A DNA stretch of 64,000 bases from assembly GCA_031180825.1 (NCBI GenBank), contig JAPSLM010000004.1:62001-126000 (forward strand), read 5' to 3'. The position numbers and the translations under genes were made by a program. Positions 28,030-37,810 of this stretch are shown piece by piece (the stretch's first letter is position 1; each line of letters opens with the position of its first letter). The notes under the pieces were generated by a model that was not told where the DNA came from, ran no database searches, and saw only the letters and a list, made by a program, of their open reading frames with translations. The DNA is from Paenibacillus sp. (GTDB lineage: Bacteria > Bacillota > Bacilli > Paenibacillales > NBRC-103111).

Positions 28030-29162
28030 GGGCGGAATGAAATACGGCGATGTAATGACTTGCAATATCGTTCCAGGAGATCGTCGGATCTTTCATGCCC
28101 CGGATCGCGGATTGCTTGTAATGCTCGTAATTGTCGGCAAAGCTCTCCATCGCGCGGGTTATATCGTCGGGCGATTCGGGGTTAAATCAGGCCACTTCGG
28201 CGCTCCGTCGCGCCAGATGCTCCCGCATGACCGGGATGTCCGAGCATAGAACTGGCGTTCCCATGCTGAGCGCTTCCTCCACCGGATAGCTGCCTCCTCC
28301 CTCGGCAAGACTCGCATAATCGGGGCATAGGCCTTCTTGATTAACGGAGCGACCAACTGGTCCTGCACCAGCCCCAGCGGGTAGACGTCTTTGTCGAGCT
28401 GGAGCCCCGTTCTTTTGATCAGCGAGACCAAGGTCGGAATCGAAGCCAGCTCCGGCCAGAAGGGAGGAACGCTTCTTAGCATCTGCGTTTTTGTAGCCGA
28501 TCAGAAGGAACGGGTGCCGGCTTCGTCGGGAGAAGCGCGAGTGGGCGAGCAGCAGATTGTAGTGGTTTTTGTGCGGAGAGGTATTGGCCGGATAAATGAA
28601 ATAAGGAAAGGGGAAGCTCTGGGCCAGTGCAGAATCCAGCGCCGGATTCTCGAAATATTTGGACGGTGAAATGGTGTGCGGAATCAGGCGGATTAGCAGA
28701 CCGGGCCGAAATGCGCGACGAGTCTCGACTTCACAGACTCGGAAGAAAGGACGATGTGCGTGCTTCTCTCCAGCCAGACCTTGGCTTTATCCCATTGCTC
28801 GCGAATAGCCGATCCCGGCGTGAACGGCGGCACGAAAATCGAAAATGGTGGCATCGTGAAACGTGGTGACGGTCGGCTTGTGAAAGTCGACGAATGCCGG
28901 ACCATGCGGCCAAAAGACATACGACGTCGCGATCGGCAATATAGGGATGATTCGGATTGTTCCGAATGTCCTCTTCGCTGTATACAATGTCGATTTTGGG
29001 ATGCTGCGCCGTATTGACTCTGTCTTTTTAGCCGGTCTGAGCCGACAGGACGACCCGGACGTAATGCACGCCCGGCTGACGGGCAAGCGCCGTCGCCAAA
29101 TTCGTCAGCAGCCTGCCTCCGCCTCCGATGGAGAACATGCAGCTCCATATCCAAATTTTCAT
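28030..29162 (-). pseudogene. GT4 glycosyltransferase, many frame breaks
   Basis: It starts MKIWIWSCMFSIGGGGRLLT after AAGGAGA. An in-frame TAA (29028-29030) follows AQTG. Pieces in different frames then give YVFWPHGPAFVDFHKPTVTT, STHIVLSSESVKSRL, FIYPANTSPHKNHYNLLLAH, SMGTPVLCSDIPVMREHLA and SAIRGMKDPTISWNDIA. All belong to one GT-B enzyme. At least four indels plus a nonsense codon. Confidence 0.8.
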
Positions 29163-29420
29163 TCCGTGATTTCTCCTTGAGGGCATAGTTCGTTAGGTTC
29201 ATGGTTTCGTATGTACTAACATATGGGATAGGCCTCTTCATCGGCACGACGTATGTCCCAGTCGGAATAATTTTGACGAAACCCTAATTTCGCACAAACG
29301 AAAACCTGCCATCGCTGGATGACAGGTTCGCCGGAGGTTGCCGTAAAAATATTTCACCGCCCAAGAAAAGGCGTGTAACCTTGCCAAGCTTCTACCCATA
29401 TACTGGACCAACACAAAGGG

Positions 29421-30461
29421 TCAATGGGTATGCAAATAGGCCGCATATTGCAGCGGACGCCGATAAACCGCGTCTTGACCGCCGAGCTCGTCATAAATAT
29501 CTTTTTGCGGCTTGCCGTTTACTTCGATGATCCACAGCCGCTCGCCGTTGTCCAACGCAAAATCGACGCTGAGCTCGCCCAGATGACGGCCGGTACCCGA
29601 CTCTACGGTTTCCGCGGCGCGCAGACTGATGTCGCGTATCGATTGAAGGATGGCGTCCGCCTTCTCCTGCGGGTACAAATGGCGGAGCACGTCTTCGGAC
29701 AAACAAACCTTGTCGCAGATGCTCGTATTAAAGCAGCCCTTGTGAGCGATCCGGCTGACGACGTTCGTTACCGACCATACGCCCGACTCGTCTTTTTGAA
29801 CAAGCGCCCGGATATCGAAGACCTGATCGTTCCATTGCTGCAAATCGATCCCTTGCTGGATGAGGTAACGGGTGGACCCGAGAAGCTCGTCTAGCTTCGT
29901 TTGGCATTGCGGGACGTCTGCAGCGATAAATTCCGGTAAAAAATGATGCTGGCTAAGATGAACCTCCCCCGACTCCTTCACCTCGACACGGTACACCCCT
30001 TTCCCTAGATGTCCGCAGCAAGGCTTCACGTACATGACTTTATAAGTTTCCAGCAGCTGTGCCGCAGACTCCCGGTCATAAAGTACGGTTTCGGGCAGAT
30101 AAGAAGCGAGCGGTTGGCTTAACTGCTTATAGATCTCGAATTTGTTGAATTGGTTTCGTTGATTGAAGCATTTGTTGCTCCCGATGATGGCCTCCAGCCT
30201 TTGGAGGGTCGTCTTTTTCGTATGGTAGCAGCGGTTGTACACGACTTGGGGAAAAGGAAACCGGCGCTGTACCCACTTCCCGTTCGAACGCTGAAGAACA
30301 AGGATGCTTTTCCGCTTCCAATCAATCTCGGACGGCGTGAAACAGACGAGTCTCATATGGGGCGTTTTGCAGGCAAGATATTTTCTCAGAACATACTTCC
30401 TCTGCTTGGGGTTCGCGACCATGATGCCGACGGTTTTGACGGTACGGCGTTTCTTTTTCAT
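29421..30461 (-). CDS. YheC/YheD-family endospore coat-associated ATP-grasp protein
   Basis: 346 residues after AAAGGAG. Basic N-terminus (MKKKRRTVKTVGIMVAN). The ATP-grasp core shows VMYVKPCCGHLGKGVYRV and a C-terminal ELSVDFALDNGERLWIIEVN metal/ATP site. B. subtilis YheC/YheD are spore-coat associated. Its reaction is unknown; ATP-grasp ligases join carboxylates to amines or thiols. First intact gene of the minus-strand spore-surface locus. Confidence 0.88.
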   Translation of the reverse strand: MKKKRRTVKTVGIMVANPKQRKYVLRKYLACKTPHMRLVCFTPSEIDWKRKSILVLQRSNGKWVQRRFPFPQVVYNRCYHTKKTTLQRLEAIIGSNKCFNQRNQFNKFEIYKQLSQPLASYLPETVLYDRESAAQLLETYKVMYVKPCCGHLGKGVYRVEVKESGEVHLSQHHFLPEFIAADVPQCQTKLDELLGSTRYLIQQGIDLQQWNDQVFDIRALVQKDESGVWSVTNVVSRIAHKGCFNTSICDKVCLSEDVLRHLYPQEKADAILQSIRDISLRAAETVESGTGRHLGELSVDFALDNGERLWIIEVNGKPQKDIYDELGGQDAVYRRPLQYAAYLHTH

Positions 30462-30674
30462 ACGCTTTCTCCTTTATGGTTATAAAGTGAGTTGTAAACA
30501 AGGTATGTAGCCGCAGGGGAAATGCATGGACAACAATACAATCTGATCGAAAAACAGGCATGCGCATGAGGACGGCTTTAAAATAAAATTTGGGAATATA
30601 TGGGTAATCACCCTGTCTAAAGGCGGATGCATCGAGTACATTGTTCTTGAAATCAAAAAGGAGAGTGAACACGT

Positions 30675-31280
30675 ATGGGTAGAATACCGGGCCCTCCAGG
30701 CCCTCCGGGACCACAGGGTCCACAGGGAGCACAAGGACCGCAGGGAGCACAAGGAGCACAAGGACCACAGGGACCACAAGGATTACAAGGCCTACAAGGT
30801 CCGCAAGGTCCGCAAGGTCCGGCCAGGATCACCGCATTTGCTTTTCTGTGCAGCACAGTAGACCAAACCGTAGCCGCAGCGGCAGCTCCGGGTGCGCAAG
30901 GCGGGGCCGTTACCTTCAACAATTCTCTCATCAATGGTACGGCGATTACTTTCACCCCGACCTCAACCATCAACATTCTGGAAACGGGCATTTATCATAT
31001 CAACTGGGAAGTGTTCCCGACACCGGGCAATAGCGCATTCGGATTGTTCTTCGATCCGGACGGCGCCGGTCCGTCTCCGGCCACCCTGGTCCTGTGCAGC
31101 AACTACGGCACCAATGCAGGAAATCAGCCTTACACGGGGCAGGTCGTCGCCAACTTGACGGCCGGCGGCGTATTAACGTTGAACCGGATTGACAATATGG
31201 GCGCTCTTATCCTGCAAAGCACCATCGGAGGCGGCACGCCGGTGGTAAGCGCGTCGCTTTATATCGAGAAGCTGACCTGA
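30675..31280 (+). CDS. Collagen-like BclA-type exosporium protein
   Basis: 201 residues after AAAGGAGAGTGA. Residues 5-50 are G-x-x triplets ([15 protein letters not shown]) forming a short collagen stalk. The following ~145 residues form a beta-rich head ([20 protein letters not shown]), C1q/TNF-like as in BclA. It diverges from yheC/D. Probably the acceptor for the glycans made by neighbouring loci (inference). Intact, unlike the homologous-style gene at 17.6-18.2 kb. Confidence 0.85.
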   Translation: MGRIPGPPGPPGPQGPQGAQGPQGAQGAQGPQGPQGLQGLQGPQGPQGPARITAFAFLCSTVDQTVAAAAAPGAQGGAVTFNNSLINGTAITFTPTSTINILETGIYHINWEVFPTPGNSAFGLFFDPDGAGPSPATLVLCSNYGTNAGNQPYTGQVVANLTAGGVLTLNRIDNMGALILQSTIGGGTPVVSASLYIEKLT

Positions 31281-31334
31281 CGGTTTGTTTGAGGCTCGCT
31301 GTCAGACCCTACCGACACCCGCAAGGTAGAGAAG

Positions 31335-31371
31335 CGGCGGCGTTTCCGCGCAGAGCGGGACGCCGCCTTTT
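31335..31371 (+). terminator. Terminator after collagen-like gene
   Basis: GGCGGCGT pairs with ACGCCGCC, followed by TTTT. Confidence 0.7.
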
Positions 31372-31433
31372 GCTGCCATGCAGCATCGTGGAGCTTGGTT
31401 CGTGCCGTTCGGCAATCTGTCACAAAAAAGAGG

Positions 31434-31462
31434 TTGATTCCTTTAACGCGGAGTGCTATATT
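31434..31462 (+). promoter_or_regulatory. Promoter of the rbs operon
   Basis: TTGATT, 17-nt spacer, TATATT. The first RbsR-like operator begins 4 nt downstream. Confidence 0.7.
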
Positions 31463-31465
31463 TTA

Positions 31466-31485
31466 TGTGTAACCGGTACCACATA
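31466..31485 (+). promoter_or_regulatory. RbsR-type operator O1
   Basis: TGTGTAACCGGTACCACATA, a LacI-family near-palindrome centred on CCGG, at the transcription start of rbsR. Confidence 0.72.
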
Positions 31486-31555
31486 CTTAATCAAGTGAGA
31501 ACTCTCATTATTTTATAAAAACAATGGCAGCATTCGGTAATTTTTTTTAATTGAT

Positions 31556-31575
31556 ATGTAACCGGTACCACATAG
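31556..31575 (+). promoter_or_regulatory. RbsR-type operator O2
   Basis: ATGTAACCGGTACCACATAG. It shares 18 identical bases with O1, 89 bp away, just before the rbsR ribosome site. Spacing allows looping or a roadblock. Confidence 0.7.
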
Positions 31576-31590
31576 CAGGGGTGAAGGAGA

Positions 31591-32604
31591 ATGGCAACCA
31601 TTCGGGATGTAGCCAAGCTGGCGGGCGTGTCCGTCGCGACGATTTCCCGGTACTTGAACAAGAGCGGCTATGTGAACGTGGAAACGGAGCAAAAAATCAA
31701 AAAGGCCATCGAAGCGCTGAACTACGAGCCGAATACGGTGGCCCGGGGATTGGCCGGCAAGAAGACGAACACGATCGCCTTGATCCTGCCCGACATTTCC
31801 AACCCCTTTTTTCCGGAGCTGGCCCGGGCCGTCGAGGATGTTGCCTCGATGTACGGGTATACGGTGATTTTGTGCAACTCCGATGACGAAGGGGTCAAAG
31901 AGAAGTCTTATATCGAGGTTTTGAAGAAAAAATATATCGACGGCATTATTTTTGCCTCCAATACGCTGGATTCCGCCGATGTCGAGCAGATGGCCAAGAA
32001 AGGCATCCCCGTCGTTTGCCTCGACCGGGTGCCGCCGAAGCAGTCCTGCAGTGTGGTCCGCTCTAAAAACCGGGAAGGCGCGAAGCTGGCCGTCGAGCAT
32101 CTTCTAGGCATGGGCTGCCGGAAAATCGCCCACATCTACGGCCCGCAGGAGTTCATTACGGCCAAAGAGCGGCTGGTCGGGTATGAGGAAGCGGTGAAGC
32201 ATTTGGACTGGTATTCGCCGACATTCATGATTCAGGGCGACTTCCGGATCGAGGGCGGAATCCGGGCGACGGAGCTGTTGATGGAGCGCCATCCCGATGT
32301 GGACGCCATTTTTGCCGGGAACGACCTGATGGCGGTAGGCGCGCTCAAGGCGCTTCACCGGATGGGCGTTCAAGTGCCCGGACAAGTGGCGGTGTGCGGC
32401 TTTGACGGCATCGGCATGACGGAGATTACACAGCCGGAGCTGACGACCGTCGCCCAGCCGATCTATGAGATGGGCGCGCTCGTCTCGCGGATCTTGATCA
32501 AGAAAATCGAAGGCACGCTAGAGGCGGACCAGACGTACGAGCTGGATGTCGCCCTCGTGCCCAGGGAGTCGACCTTAAGGAGGAACGGACATGAAAGCTC
32601 CTAA
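31591..32604 (+). CDS. rbsR: Ribose operon repressor, LacI family
   Basis: 337 residues. The LacI helix-turn-helix is ATIRDVAKLAGVSVATISRY. The periplasmic-binding-like effector domain has ISNPFFPELARAVEDVA and FAGNDLMAVGALKAL. AAGGAGA-type site upstream. First gene of rbsRKDACB. It overlaps rbsK by 14 nt. Twin operators upstream imply autoregulation of the whole operon. Confidence 0.9.
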   Translation: MATIRDVAKLAGVSVATISRYLNKSGYVNVETEQKIKKAIEALNYEPNTVARGLAGKKTNTIALILPDISNPFFPELARAVEDVASMYGYTVILCNSDDEGVKEKSYIEVLKKKYIDGIIFASNTLDSADVEQMAKKGIPVVCLDRVPPKQSCSVVRSKNREGAKLAVEHLLGMGCRKIAHIYGPQEFITAKERLVGYEEAVKHLDWYSPTFMIQGDFRIEGGIRATELLMERHPDVDAIFAGNDLMAVGALKALHRMGVQVPGQVAVCGFDGIGMTEITQPELTTVAQPIYEMGALVSRILIKKIEGTLEADQTYELDVALVPRESTLRRNGHESS

Positions 32605-33505
32605 AATCGTTGTTATCGGAAGCTTGAATATGGATATAGTCATCGAAGCGGACCGCTATCCGCAGCAGGGGGAGACGATGCTCGGACACGGCATCCGTTT
32701 CCTCCCCGGAGGAAAGGGCGCGAATCAGGCTGTAGCGGCGGCCCGGCTCGGTGCCGACGTGACGATGATCGGCGCGGTCGGAGCCGACGGCTTCGGACAA
32801 GAGCTCCTGCAGGCGCTGCAAGCCGAGAACGTGTGCACGGATACGGTGCGGGTCGCGGATCAAGCGGCTACGGGGGTCGCCAGCATTTACGTTTGTCAGG
32901 GGGACAACAGTATCGTCGTCCTGCCGGGCGCGAATCATACGCTGCTGCCTGCGGATATCGACGCTTGCCGGGAAGCGATCGCCGCGGCGGACATCGTGCT
33001 GTTGCAGATGGAAATTCCCGTGGATACCGTCGCGCATGCGGCCCGGCTGGCGAAGGCCTGCGGACGGACGGTCGTGTTGAACCCCGCCCCGGCGCAGAAG
33101 CTGCCGGAGGAACTGCTGCGCAGCGTCGATTACATTACCCCGAACCGGACGGAACTGGCTTTGCTGACCGGACACGCCACGGAGGGCGGCGAATTGGAAG
33201 CCGCGATGCGGGAACTGGCCCGCATGGGCGCGCGGCACGTCATTACGACGCTCGGCTCGGAAGGCTCCGCCTTTATGGCGCAGGAGGACGCGCTGACCCG
33301 GGTTCCCGGCTATAAAGTGGAAGTCGTCGATACGACCGGGGCCGGCGATTCGTTTAACGCGGGGCTGGCCTATTCTATTGCACAGGGCAAAAGCTTGGAG
33401 GAAGCCGTTTCGTTTGCGGCCAAGGTTTCGGCTCTCGCCGTGACGAAATTCGGCGCCCAGCCGGGGATGCCGACGCTTCGGGAAGTGCTCGATTTCAACG
33501 GGTGA
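32591..33505 (+). CDS. rbsK: Ribokinase
   Basis: 304 residues, PfkB family. VIGSLNMDIV, FLPGGKGANQAVAAARLGA and DTTGAGDSFNAGLAYS (anion hole and catalytic Asp) are complete. Phosphorylates D-ribose to ribose-5-phosphate. AAGGAGG lies within the end of rbsR. Confidence 0.95.
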   Translation: MKAPKIVVIGSLNMDIVIEADRYPQQGETMLGHGIRFLPGGKGANQAVAAARLGADVTMIGAVGADGFGQELLQALQAENVCTDTVRVADQAATGVASIYVCQGDNSIVVLPGANHTLLPADIDACREAIAAADIVLLQMEIPVDTVAHAARLAKACGRTVVLNPAPAQKLPEELLRSVDYITPNRTELALLTGHATEGGELEAAMRELARMGARHVITTLGSEGSAFMAQEDALTRVPGYKVEVVDTTGAGDSFNAGLAYSIAQGKSLEEAVSFAAKVSALAVTKFGAQPGMPTLREVLDFNG

Positions 33506-33521
33506 GCGAAGGGGACACATC

Positions 33522-33917
33522 ATGAAAAAAATCGGAGTCATCAACAGCGAAATTTCCGAAGTCATCAGCAAATTAGGCCATACCGATACGATCGTCATCT
33601 GCGACAGCGGGCTGCCGATTCCCTCCCATGTGCGGCGGATCGATCTGGCCTTGAAGCAGGGCGTGCCTTCCCTGCTGGAGACGCTGTCCGTTGTGCTTGA
33701 GGAAATGGAAGTGGAGGCCTCGTTCATCGCGGACGAAATGGAGCGGGCCAGCCCGGAATTCAAGCGGGAGCTGGAAGCCGTCATGAAGGGCATCCCGGTT
33801 CGAACGGTCAGCCACGAGCAATTGAAAAGGCTTACGCACGAAGCGAAAGCGGTTATTCGGACAGGCGAGTTTACACCTTATGCGAACATCGTTCTGCAGG
33901 CCGGCGTGATCTTTTAA
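33522..33917 (+). CDS. rbsD: D-ribose pyranase
   Basis: 131 residues. Interconverts pyranose and furanose forms so that ribokinase gets its substrate. MKKIGVINSEISEVISKLGHTD and ICDSGLPIP (with the catalytic His in GHTD) are typical. Full family length. Confidence 0.95.
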   Translation: MKKIGVINSEISEVISKLGHTDTIVICDSGLPIPSHVRRIDLALKQGVPSLLETLSVVLEEMEVEASFIADEMERASPEFKRELEAVMKGIPVRTVSHEQLKRLTHEAKAVIRTGEFTPYANIVLQAGVIF

Positions 33918-33933
33918 GAAAGGAGTGGCCGTC

Positions 33934-35460
33934 ATGACGACATACCTGCTGGAAATGAACGACATCAGCAAAAGCTTCCCCGGCGTCCGAGTGCTGGATC
34001 AGGTGACGTTCAACCTGACCGGCGGGGAAGTGCACGCGCTGATGGGAGAGAACGGCGCGGGGAAATCCACGCTTATGAAAATTCTCGGCGGCATTCACCG
34101 CAGAGACGGCGGCACCGTGATCCTGAAGGGGACGCCTTGCGAGATCGCTTCCCCTTCCATGGCGCAAAGCTTGGGCATTGCCATGATTCATCAGGAATTG
34201 AACTTAATCCCGCATTTGACGGTGATGGAAAATATTTTTCTCGGACGGGAATTTACTTACGGCCGGAGCGGGATGATCAACTGGGGCAAAATGAGGCAGG
34301 AATCGGTTCGCTTCTTGTCCCAGCTCGGGCTATCCATCGATCCCGGCATCGTGGCGGGCGAGCTGTCCGTCGGACAGCAGCAAATGATCGAGATTGCTAA
34401 AGCGCTTTCCATGAACGCGGAAATTCTCGTGCTCGACGAGCCGACGGCGGCGCTGACCGACCGCGAGATCGAAGCGCTCTTTACGGTGATCGAATCGCTG
34501 AAAGCCAAGGGCGTCGGGATGATCTACATCTCCCACCGGATGGAGGAAATATTCCGCATCTGCGACCGCGTCACCGTCATGAGAGACGGGCATACGGTAG
34601 GCACGGACCGCGTAGCGGATACGAATATCGACAAGCTGGTCAAAATGATGGTAGGGCGGGAAATTAAGGACCGCTTTCCGAAAATCGACGTTTCCGTCGG
34701 CGAGCCCAAGCTGGAGGTCCAGGGCTTGTCGCTGCCCGGCAAGCTGCACGACATTTCCTTTGCCGTGCGCAGCGGGGAAATCGTCGGTATCGCCGGTCTG
34801 ATGGGAGCCGGGCGGACCGAGCTGGCCAAAGCGTTGTTCGGGGTGACGCCGGTCCGCCAAGGAGAGATCCGCGTCGATGGCCGGCCCGTCGCCGTCCGCA
34901 AGCCGGCCGATGCGATCCGCGCGGGCATCGCGCTGGTCACGGAGGACCGCAAGGATGAAGGGCTGTTGTTGAACTTGTCTGTGAAGGACAACATTTCGCT
35001 GCCGAATTTGAAGGACGTTTCCTCATTCGGGTTTGTCAGCCGCAGCAAAGAAACCGGCATCTCGGAACGGCTCATCTCGCAATTGCTGATCAAGACCCCG
35101 AACGGCGAGCAGAAGGTCGGCTCCCTGAGCGGAGGCAATCAGCAGAAGGTCGTGATCGGCAAATGGCTCGAAACGAATCCGCAGGTGTTTATTTTGGACG
35201 AGCCGACCCGCGGGGTGGACATCGGGGCGAAGAAGGAGATCTACGATCTGATGAACCAATTGGTCTCCCGGGGCGTGGCCATCCTGATGATTTCGTCGGA
35301 GCTCCCGGAGGTTCTCGGCATGAGCGACCGCATCCTGGTAATGCACGAAGGCCGGATTGCCGGAGAGTTCGCGAGAGGGGAAGCCACGCAGGAAAACATT
35401 ATGCACTGCGCGACAGGAGGAGGAGAGCATCATGCAAACGGAAGCGAAAGCGGGCGGTAA
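33934..35460 (+). CDS. rbsA: Ribose ABC transporter, tandem ATPase
   Basis: 508 residues. The ATG at 33934 is chosen because AAAGGAG is 8 nt upstream; the GTG three codons earlier overlaps it. Two ABC domains: GENGAGKSTLMKILGG, LSVGQQQ and VLDEPTAAL; then GLMGAGRTELAKALFG, LSGGNQQKVV and ILDEPTRGVD. As usual for RbsA, the second half is degenerate in Walker A. Energises RbsC. Confidence 0.95.
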   Translation: MTTYLLEMNDISKSFPGVRVLDQVTFNLTGGEVHALMGENGAGKSTLMKILGGIHRRDGGTVILKGTPCEIASPSMAQSLGIAMIHQELNLIPHLTVMENIFLGREFTYGRSGMINWGKMRQESVRFLSQLGLSIDPGIVAGELSVGQQQMIEIAKALSMNAEILVLDEPTAALTDREIEALFTVIESLKAKGVGMIYISHRMEEIFRICDRVTVMRDGHTVGTDRVADTNIDKLVKMMVGREIKDRFPKIDVSVGEPKLEVQGLSLPGKLHDISFAVRSGEIVGIAGLMGAGRTELAKALFGVTPVRQGEIRVDGRPVAVRKPADAIRAGIALVTEDRKDEGLLLNLSVKDNISLPNLKDVSSFGFVSRSKETGISERLISQLLIKTPNGEQKVGSLSGGNQQKVVIGKWLETNPQVFILDEPTRGVDIGAKKEIYDLMNQLVSRGVAILMISSELPEVLGMSDRILVMHEGRIAGEFARGEATQENIMHCATGGGEHHANGSESGR

Positions 35461-36385
35461 GCGGGCAGGCAAAGCGTTCAGCCTGGGTCCGCTGCTCGGA
35501 CTCGCCTTAATCGTCGTCGTTTTATCGGTGATCAACAGCGACTTTTTGACCGTCACTAACATTTTCAACGTGCTTCGGCAAATTTCCATCAACGCCTTGA
35601 TCGCGTTCGGGATGACGTTCGTTATTTTGACCGGGGGGATCGACCTTTCCGTCGGAGCGGTGCTGGCGTTGTCCAGCGCGTTTACGGCGGGCATGATGGC
35701 TTCCGGCATGAATCCGTGGCTCGCCGTGCTGATCGGCCTTGGCTGCGGGGCGGTGTTCGGCGCCGTCAACGGCCTGCTGGTCACCAAAGGGAAGGTCGCC
35801 CCTTTCATCGCCACCTTGGCGACCATGACCGTCTACCGCGGCCTGACGCTCGTCTATACGCAGGGCCGGCCGATTACGGGACTGCATGAGGATTTCGCCA
35901 TCATCGGGAAAGGGTATTTTCTCGAAATTCCGATGCCGATCGTCTGGATGCTTCTGACCTTTGTCATCCTGTTCATTATATTGAAATATACGACATTCGG
36001 GCGGCGCGTCTATGCGCTGGGCAGCAACGAGGAAGCGACCTGGCTTTCCGGGATCAACACTTCCAGAATCAAAATCATGGTTTATTCGGTAAGCGGATTA
36101 TTGGCGGCTTTAAGCGGAATCATTCTCACCTCCAGACTTAACTCCGCACAGCCGACGGCAGGCACCTCTTACGAGCTGGATGCGATTGCCGCGGTTGTCC
36201 TCGGAGGAACGAGCTTATCCGGCGGACGGGGCTGGCTGGTGGGGACGCTGATCGGCGCCATGATCATAGGCGTATTGGACAACGGTCTGAACCTGCTGAA
36301 CGTATCATCGTTTTATCAGCTTGTCGTGAAGGGCGCCGTCATCCTGGTCGCGGTGCTGCTGGACCGTTCCAAAGCCGCAAAATAA
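35432..36385 (+). CDS. rbsC: Ribose ABC transporter permease
   Basis: 317 residues. The ATG at 35432 after AGGAGGAGAGC is chosen over an upstream ATG at 35357 that lies inside rbsA. About 8-10 membrane segments. The family motifs ALIAFGMTFVILTGGIDLSVG and GGTSLSGGRG are present. It overlaps rbsA by 29 nt. Confidence 0.94.
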   Translation: MQTEAKAGGKRAGKAFSLGPLLGLALIVVVLSVINSDFLTVTNIFNVLRQISINALIAFGMTFVILTGGIDLSVGAVLALSSAFTAGMMASGMNPWLAVLIGLGCGAVFGAVNGLLVTKGKVAPFIATLATMTVYRGLTLVYTQGRPITGLHEDFAIIGKGYFLEIPMPIVWMLLTFVILFIILKYTTFGRRVYALGSNEEATWLSGINTSRIKIMVYSVSGLLAALSGIILTSRLNSAQPTAGTSYELDAIAAVVLGGTSLSGGRGWLVGTLIGAMIIGVLDNGLNLLNVSSFYQLVVKGAVILVAVLLDRSKAAK

Positions 36386-36408
36386 AAAAAGCAAAGGGGA
36401 AAAGTCAC

Positions 36409-37359
36409 ATGAAAAAAATGTACATGGTTTTGTCGCTCCTGCTGGTATTCGTCATGGCAGCCGCCGGCTGCTCCACCAAGTCCAATCTGGAGGGCGGAGC
36501 CAAGACGGCCGAGCCGAAGAAAGAGGGAGGCGCCGCCTCCGGCAAGGCGACTATCGGTCTCTCCATCTCCACGCTTAACAATCCGTTCTTCGTGACGTTG
36601 AAAGAAGGCGCCGAGAAAGCAGCGAAGGAAGCCGGAGCCGAGCTGGTCGTTGTCGACGCGCAGAATGACACTTCGAAGCAAATCAGCGGCATTGAGGATC
36701 TGATCCAGAAAAAAGTAAACGTCATTCTGATCAACCCGACCGACAGCGTGGCGGTCATTACGGCGGTGGAGGCGGCCAACAAAGCGAACATTCCGGTCAT
36801 CACCATCGACCGCGCGGCGAACGGCGGTCAAGTCGTCTCGCATATCGCATCCGACAACGTCAAGGGCGGACAAATGGCCGGTGACTTCATCCTCAAAGCG
36901 ATCGGCAGCAAAGGGAACCTCGTCGAGCTGCAAGGCATCGCCGGTACTTCGGCGGCCCGCGACCGCGGCAAAGGCTTCCATAATGCCGTAGACGGCAAAG
37001 ACGGCGTGAAAGTGGCCGCTTCCCAGCCTGCCGACTTCGACCGGGCGAAAGGGCTCTCCGTCATGGAAAACATCCTGCAAGGGAACAAGGACATTGCAGC
37101 CGTATTCGCCCACAACGACGAGATGGCGCTGGGCGCGCTGCAGGCGATCCAAGCCTCCGGCAGAAACATTGTCGTCGTCGGCTTCGATGCAACCGACGAT
37201 GCGGTAAAAGCCGTTAACGAAGGCAAAATGGCTGCAACGGTAGCGCAAAAGCCGGCCGCTATCGGCGATATGGCCGTAAAAACGGCCGTGAAAGTATCGA
37301 AAGGCGAGAAAGTTGAAGCTTCGATCCCTGTCGATCTGGAGCTGATTACGAAAAAGTAA
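36409..37359 (+). CDS. rbsB: Ribose-binding lipoprotein
   Basis: 316 residues. Lipoprotein signal with lipobox AAAGC (Cys at about 21), then an Ala/Lys/Glu-rich linker. The binding fold has STLNNPFFVTLKEGAEKAA, DRAANGGQVVSHI and GFDATDDAVKAV. A strong terminator follows, closing the operon. Confidence 0.94.
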   Translation: MKKMYMVLSLLLVFVMAAAGCSTKSNLEGGAKTAEPKKEGGAASGKATIGLSISTLNNPFFVTLKEGAEKAAKEAGAELVVVDAQNDTSKQISGIEDLIQKKVNVILINPTDSVAVITAVEAANKANIPVITIDRAANGGQVVSHIASDNVKGGQMAGDFILKAIGSKGNLVELQGIAGTSAARDRGKGFHNAVDGKDGVKVAASQPADFDRAKGLSVMENILQGNKDIAAVFAHNDEMALGALQAIQASGRNIVVVGFDATDDAVKAVNEGKMAATVAQKPAAIGDMAVKTAVKVSKGEKVEASIPVDLELITKK

Positions 37360-37396
37360 GTCATAGCGTTTAGCTAAGAGAAACGCCTTTATACGG

Positions 37397-37446
37397 AAAG
37401 AGGACGATCCCCGGAGCGGAACAACAAGCCGCGGGTCGTCCTCTTT
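37397..37446 (+). terminator. rbs operon terminator
   Basis: AAAGAGGACGA pairs with TCGTCCTCTTT, followed by a T-rich tail. Confidence 0.85.
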
Positions 37447-37539
37447 ATTTTTCTTTTTAAGAGTAAAAAGTTGATAAGCCTAACTCTTTTCGTTGAAAAG
37501 CTGCATACGACTCTGAATGTATTCATCCATTTTATTTTA

Positions 37540-37548
37540 TGGTATAAT
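37540..37548 (+). promoter_or_regulatory. Extended -10 promoter for small toxin gene
   Basis: TGGTATAAT, an extended -10 (TGnTATAAT); no good -35. About 65 nt before the toxin-like ORF. Confidence 0.5.
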
Positions 37549-37613
37549 AATCCAATCACAATGGAATGGCTTTATGGGCGGTCGGCTAACCTCTCGGAAG
37601 GGAGGTGATGCCA

Positions 37614-37721
37614 ATGGACGTGAAAGACGTTATGATTATACTTATTAGCTCAAGCGGACTTTTAATTGCTCTGCTGACGCTGATAATAAAGATCATCGAA
37701 CTTTCGCAGAAAAAGAAATAG
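37614..37721 (+). CDS. Type I holin-like toxin peptide (TxpA/BsrG-like)
   Basis: 35 residues: MDVKDVMIILISSSGLLIAL, continuing with one membrane helix and the end LSQKKK. The short acidic/polar start, single helix and polylysine end match small type I toxins annotated as putative holin-like toxins in Bacilli. GGGAGGTG lies upstream; an ATG two codons earlier overlaps it. The conserved 3' segment (ACCGCCCCTCTCGC...) and the downstream terminator suggest an overlapping antisense RNA antitoxin, but its promoter was not located with confidence. Confidence 0.7.
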   Translation: MDVKDVMIILISSSGLLIALLTLIIKIIELSQKKK

Positions 37722-37810
37722 ACCGCCCCTCTCGCAAAGGTAAACGGTCCATTCTTCGGCATACCCTTTGAAGCCATCCGCCCCTAAAAGCGGCTATTGT
37801 GATACGTGAG

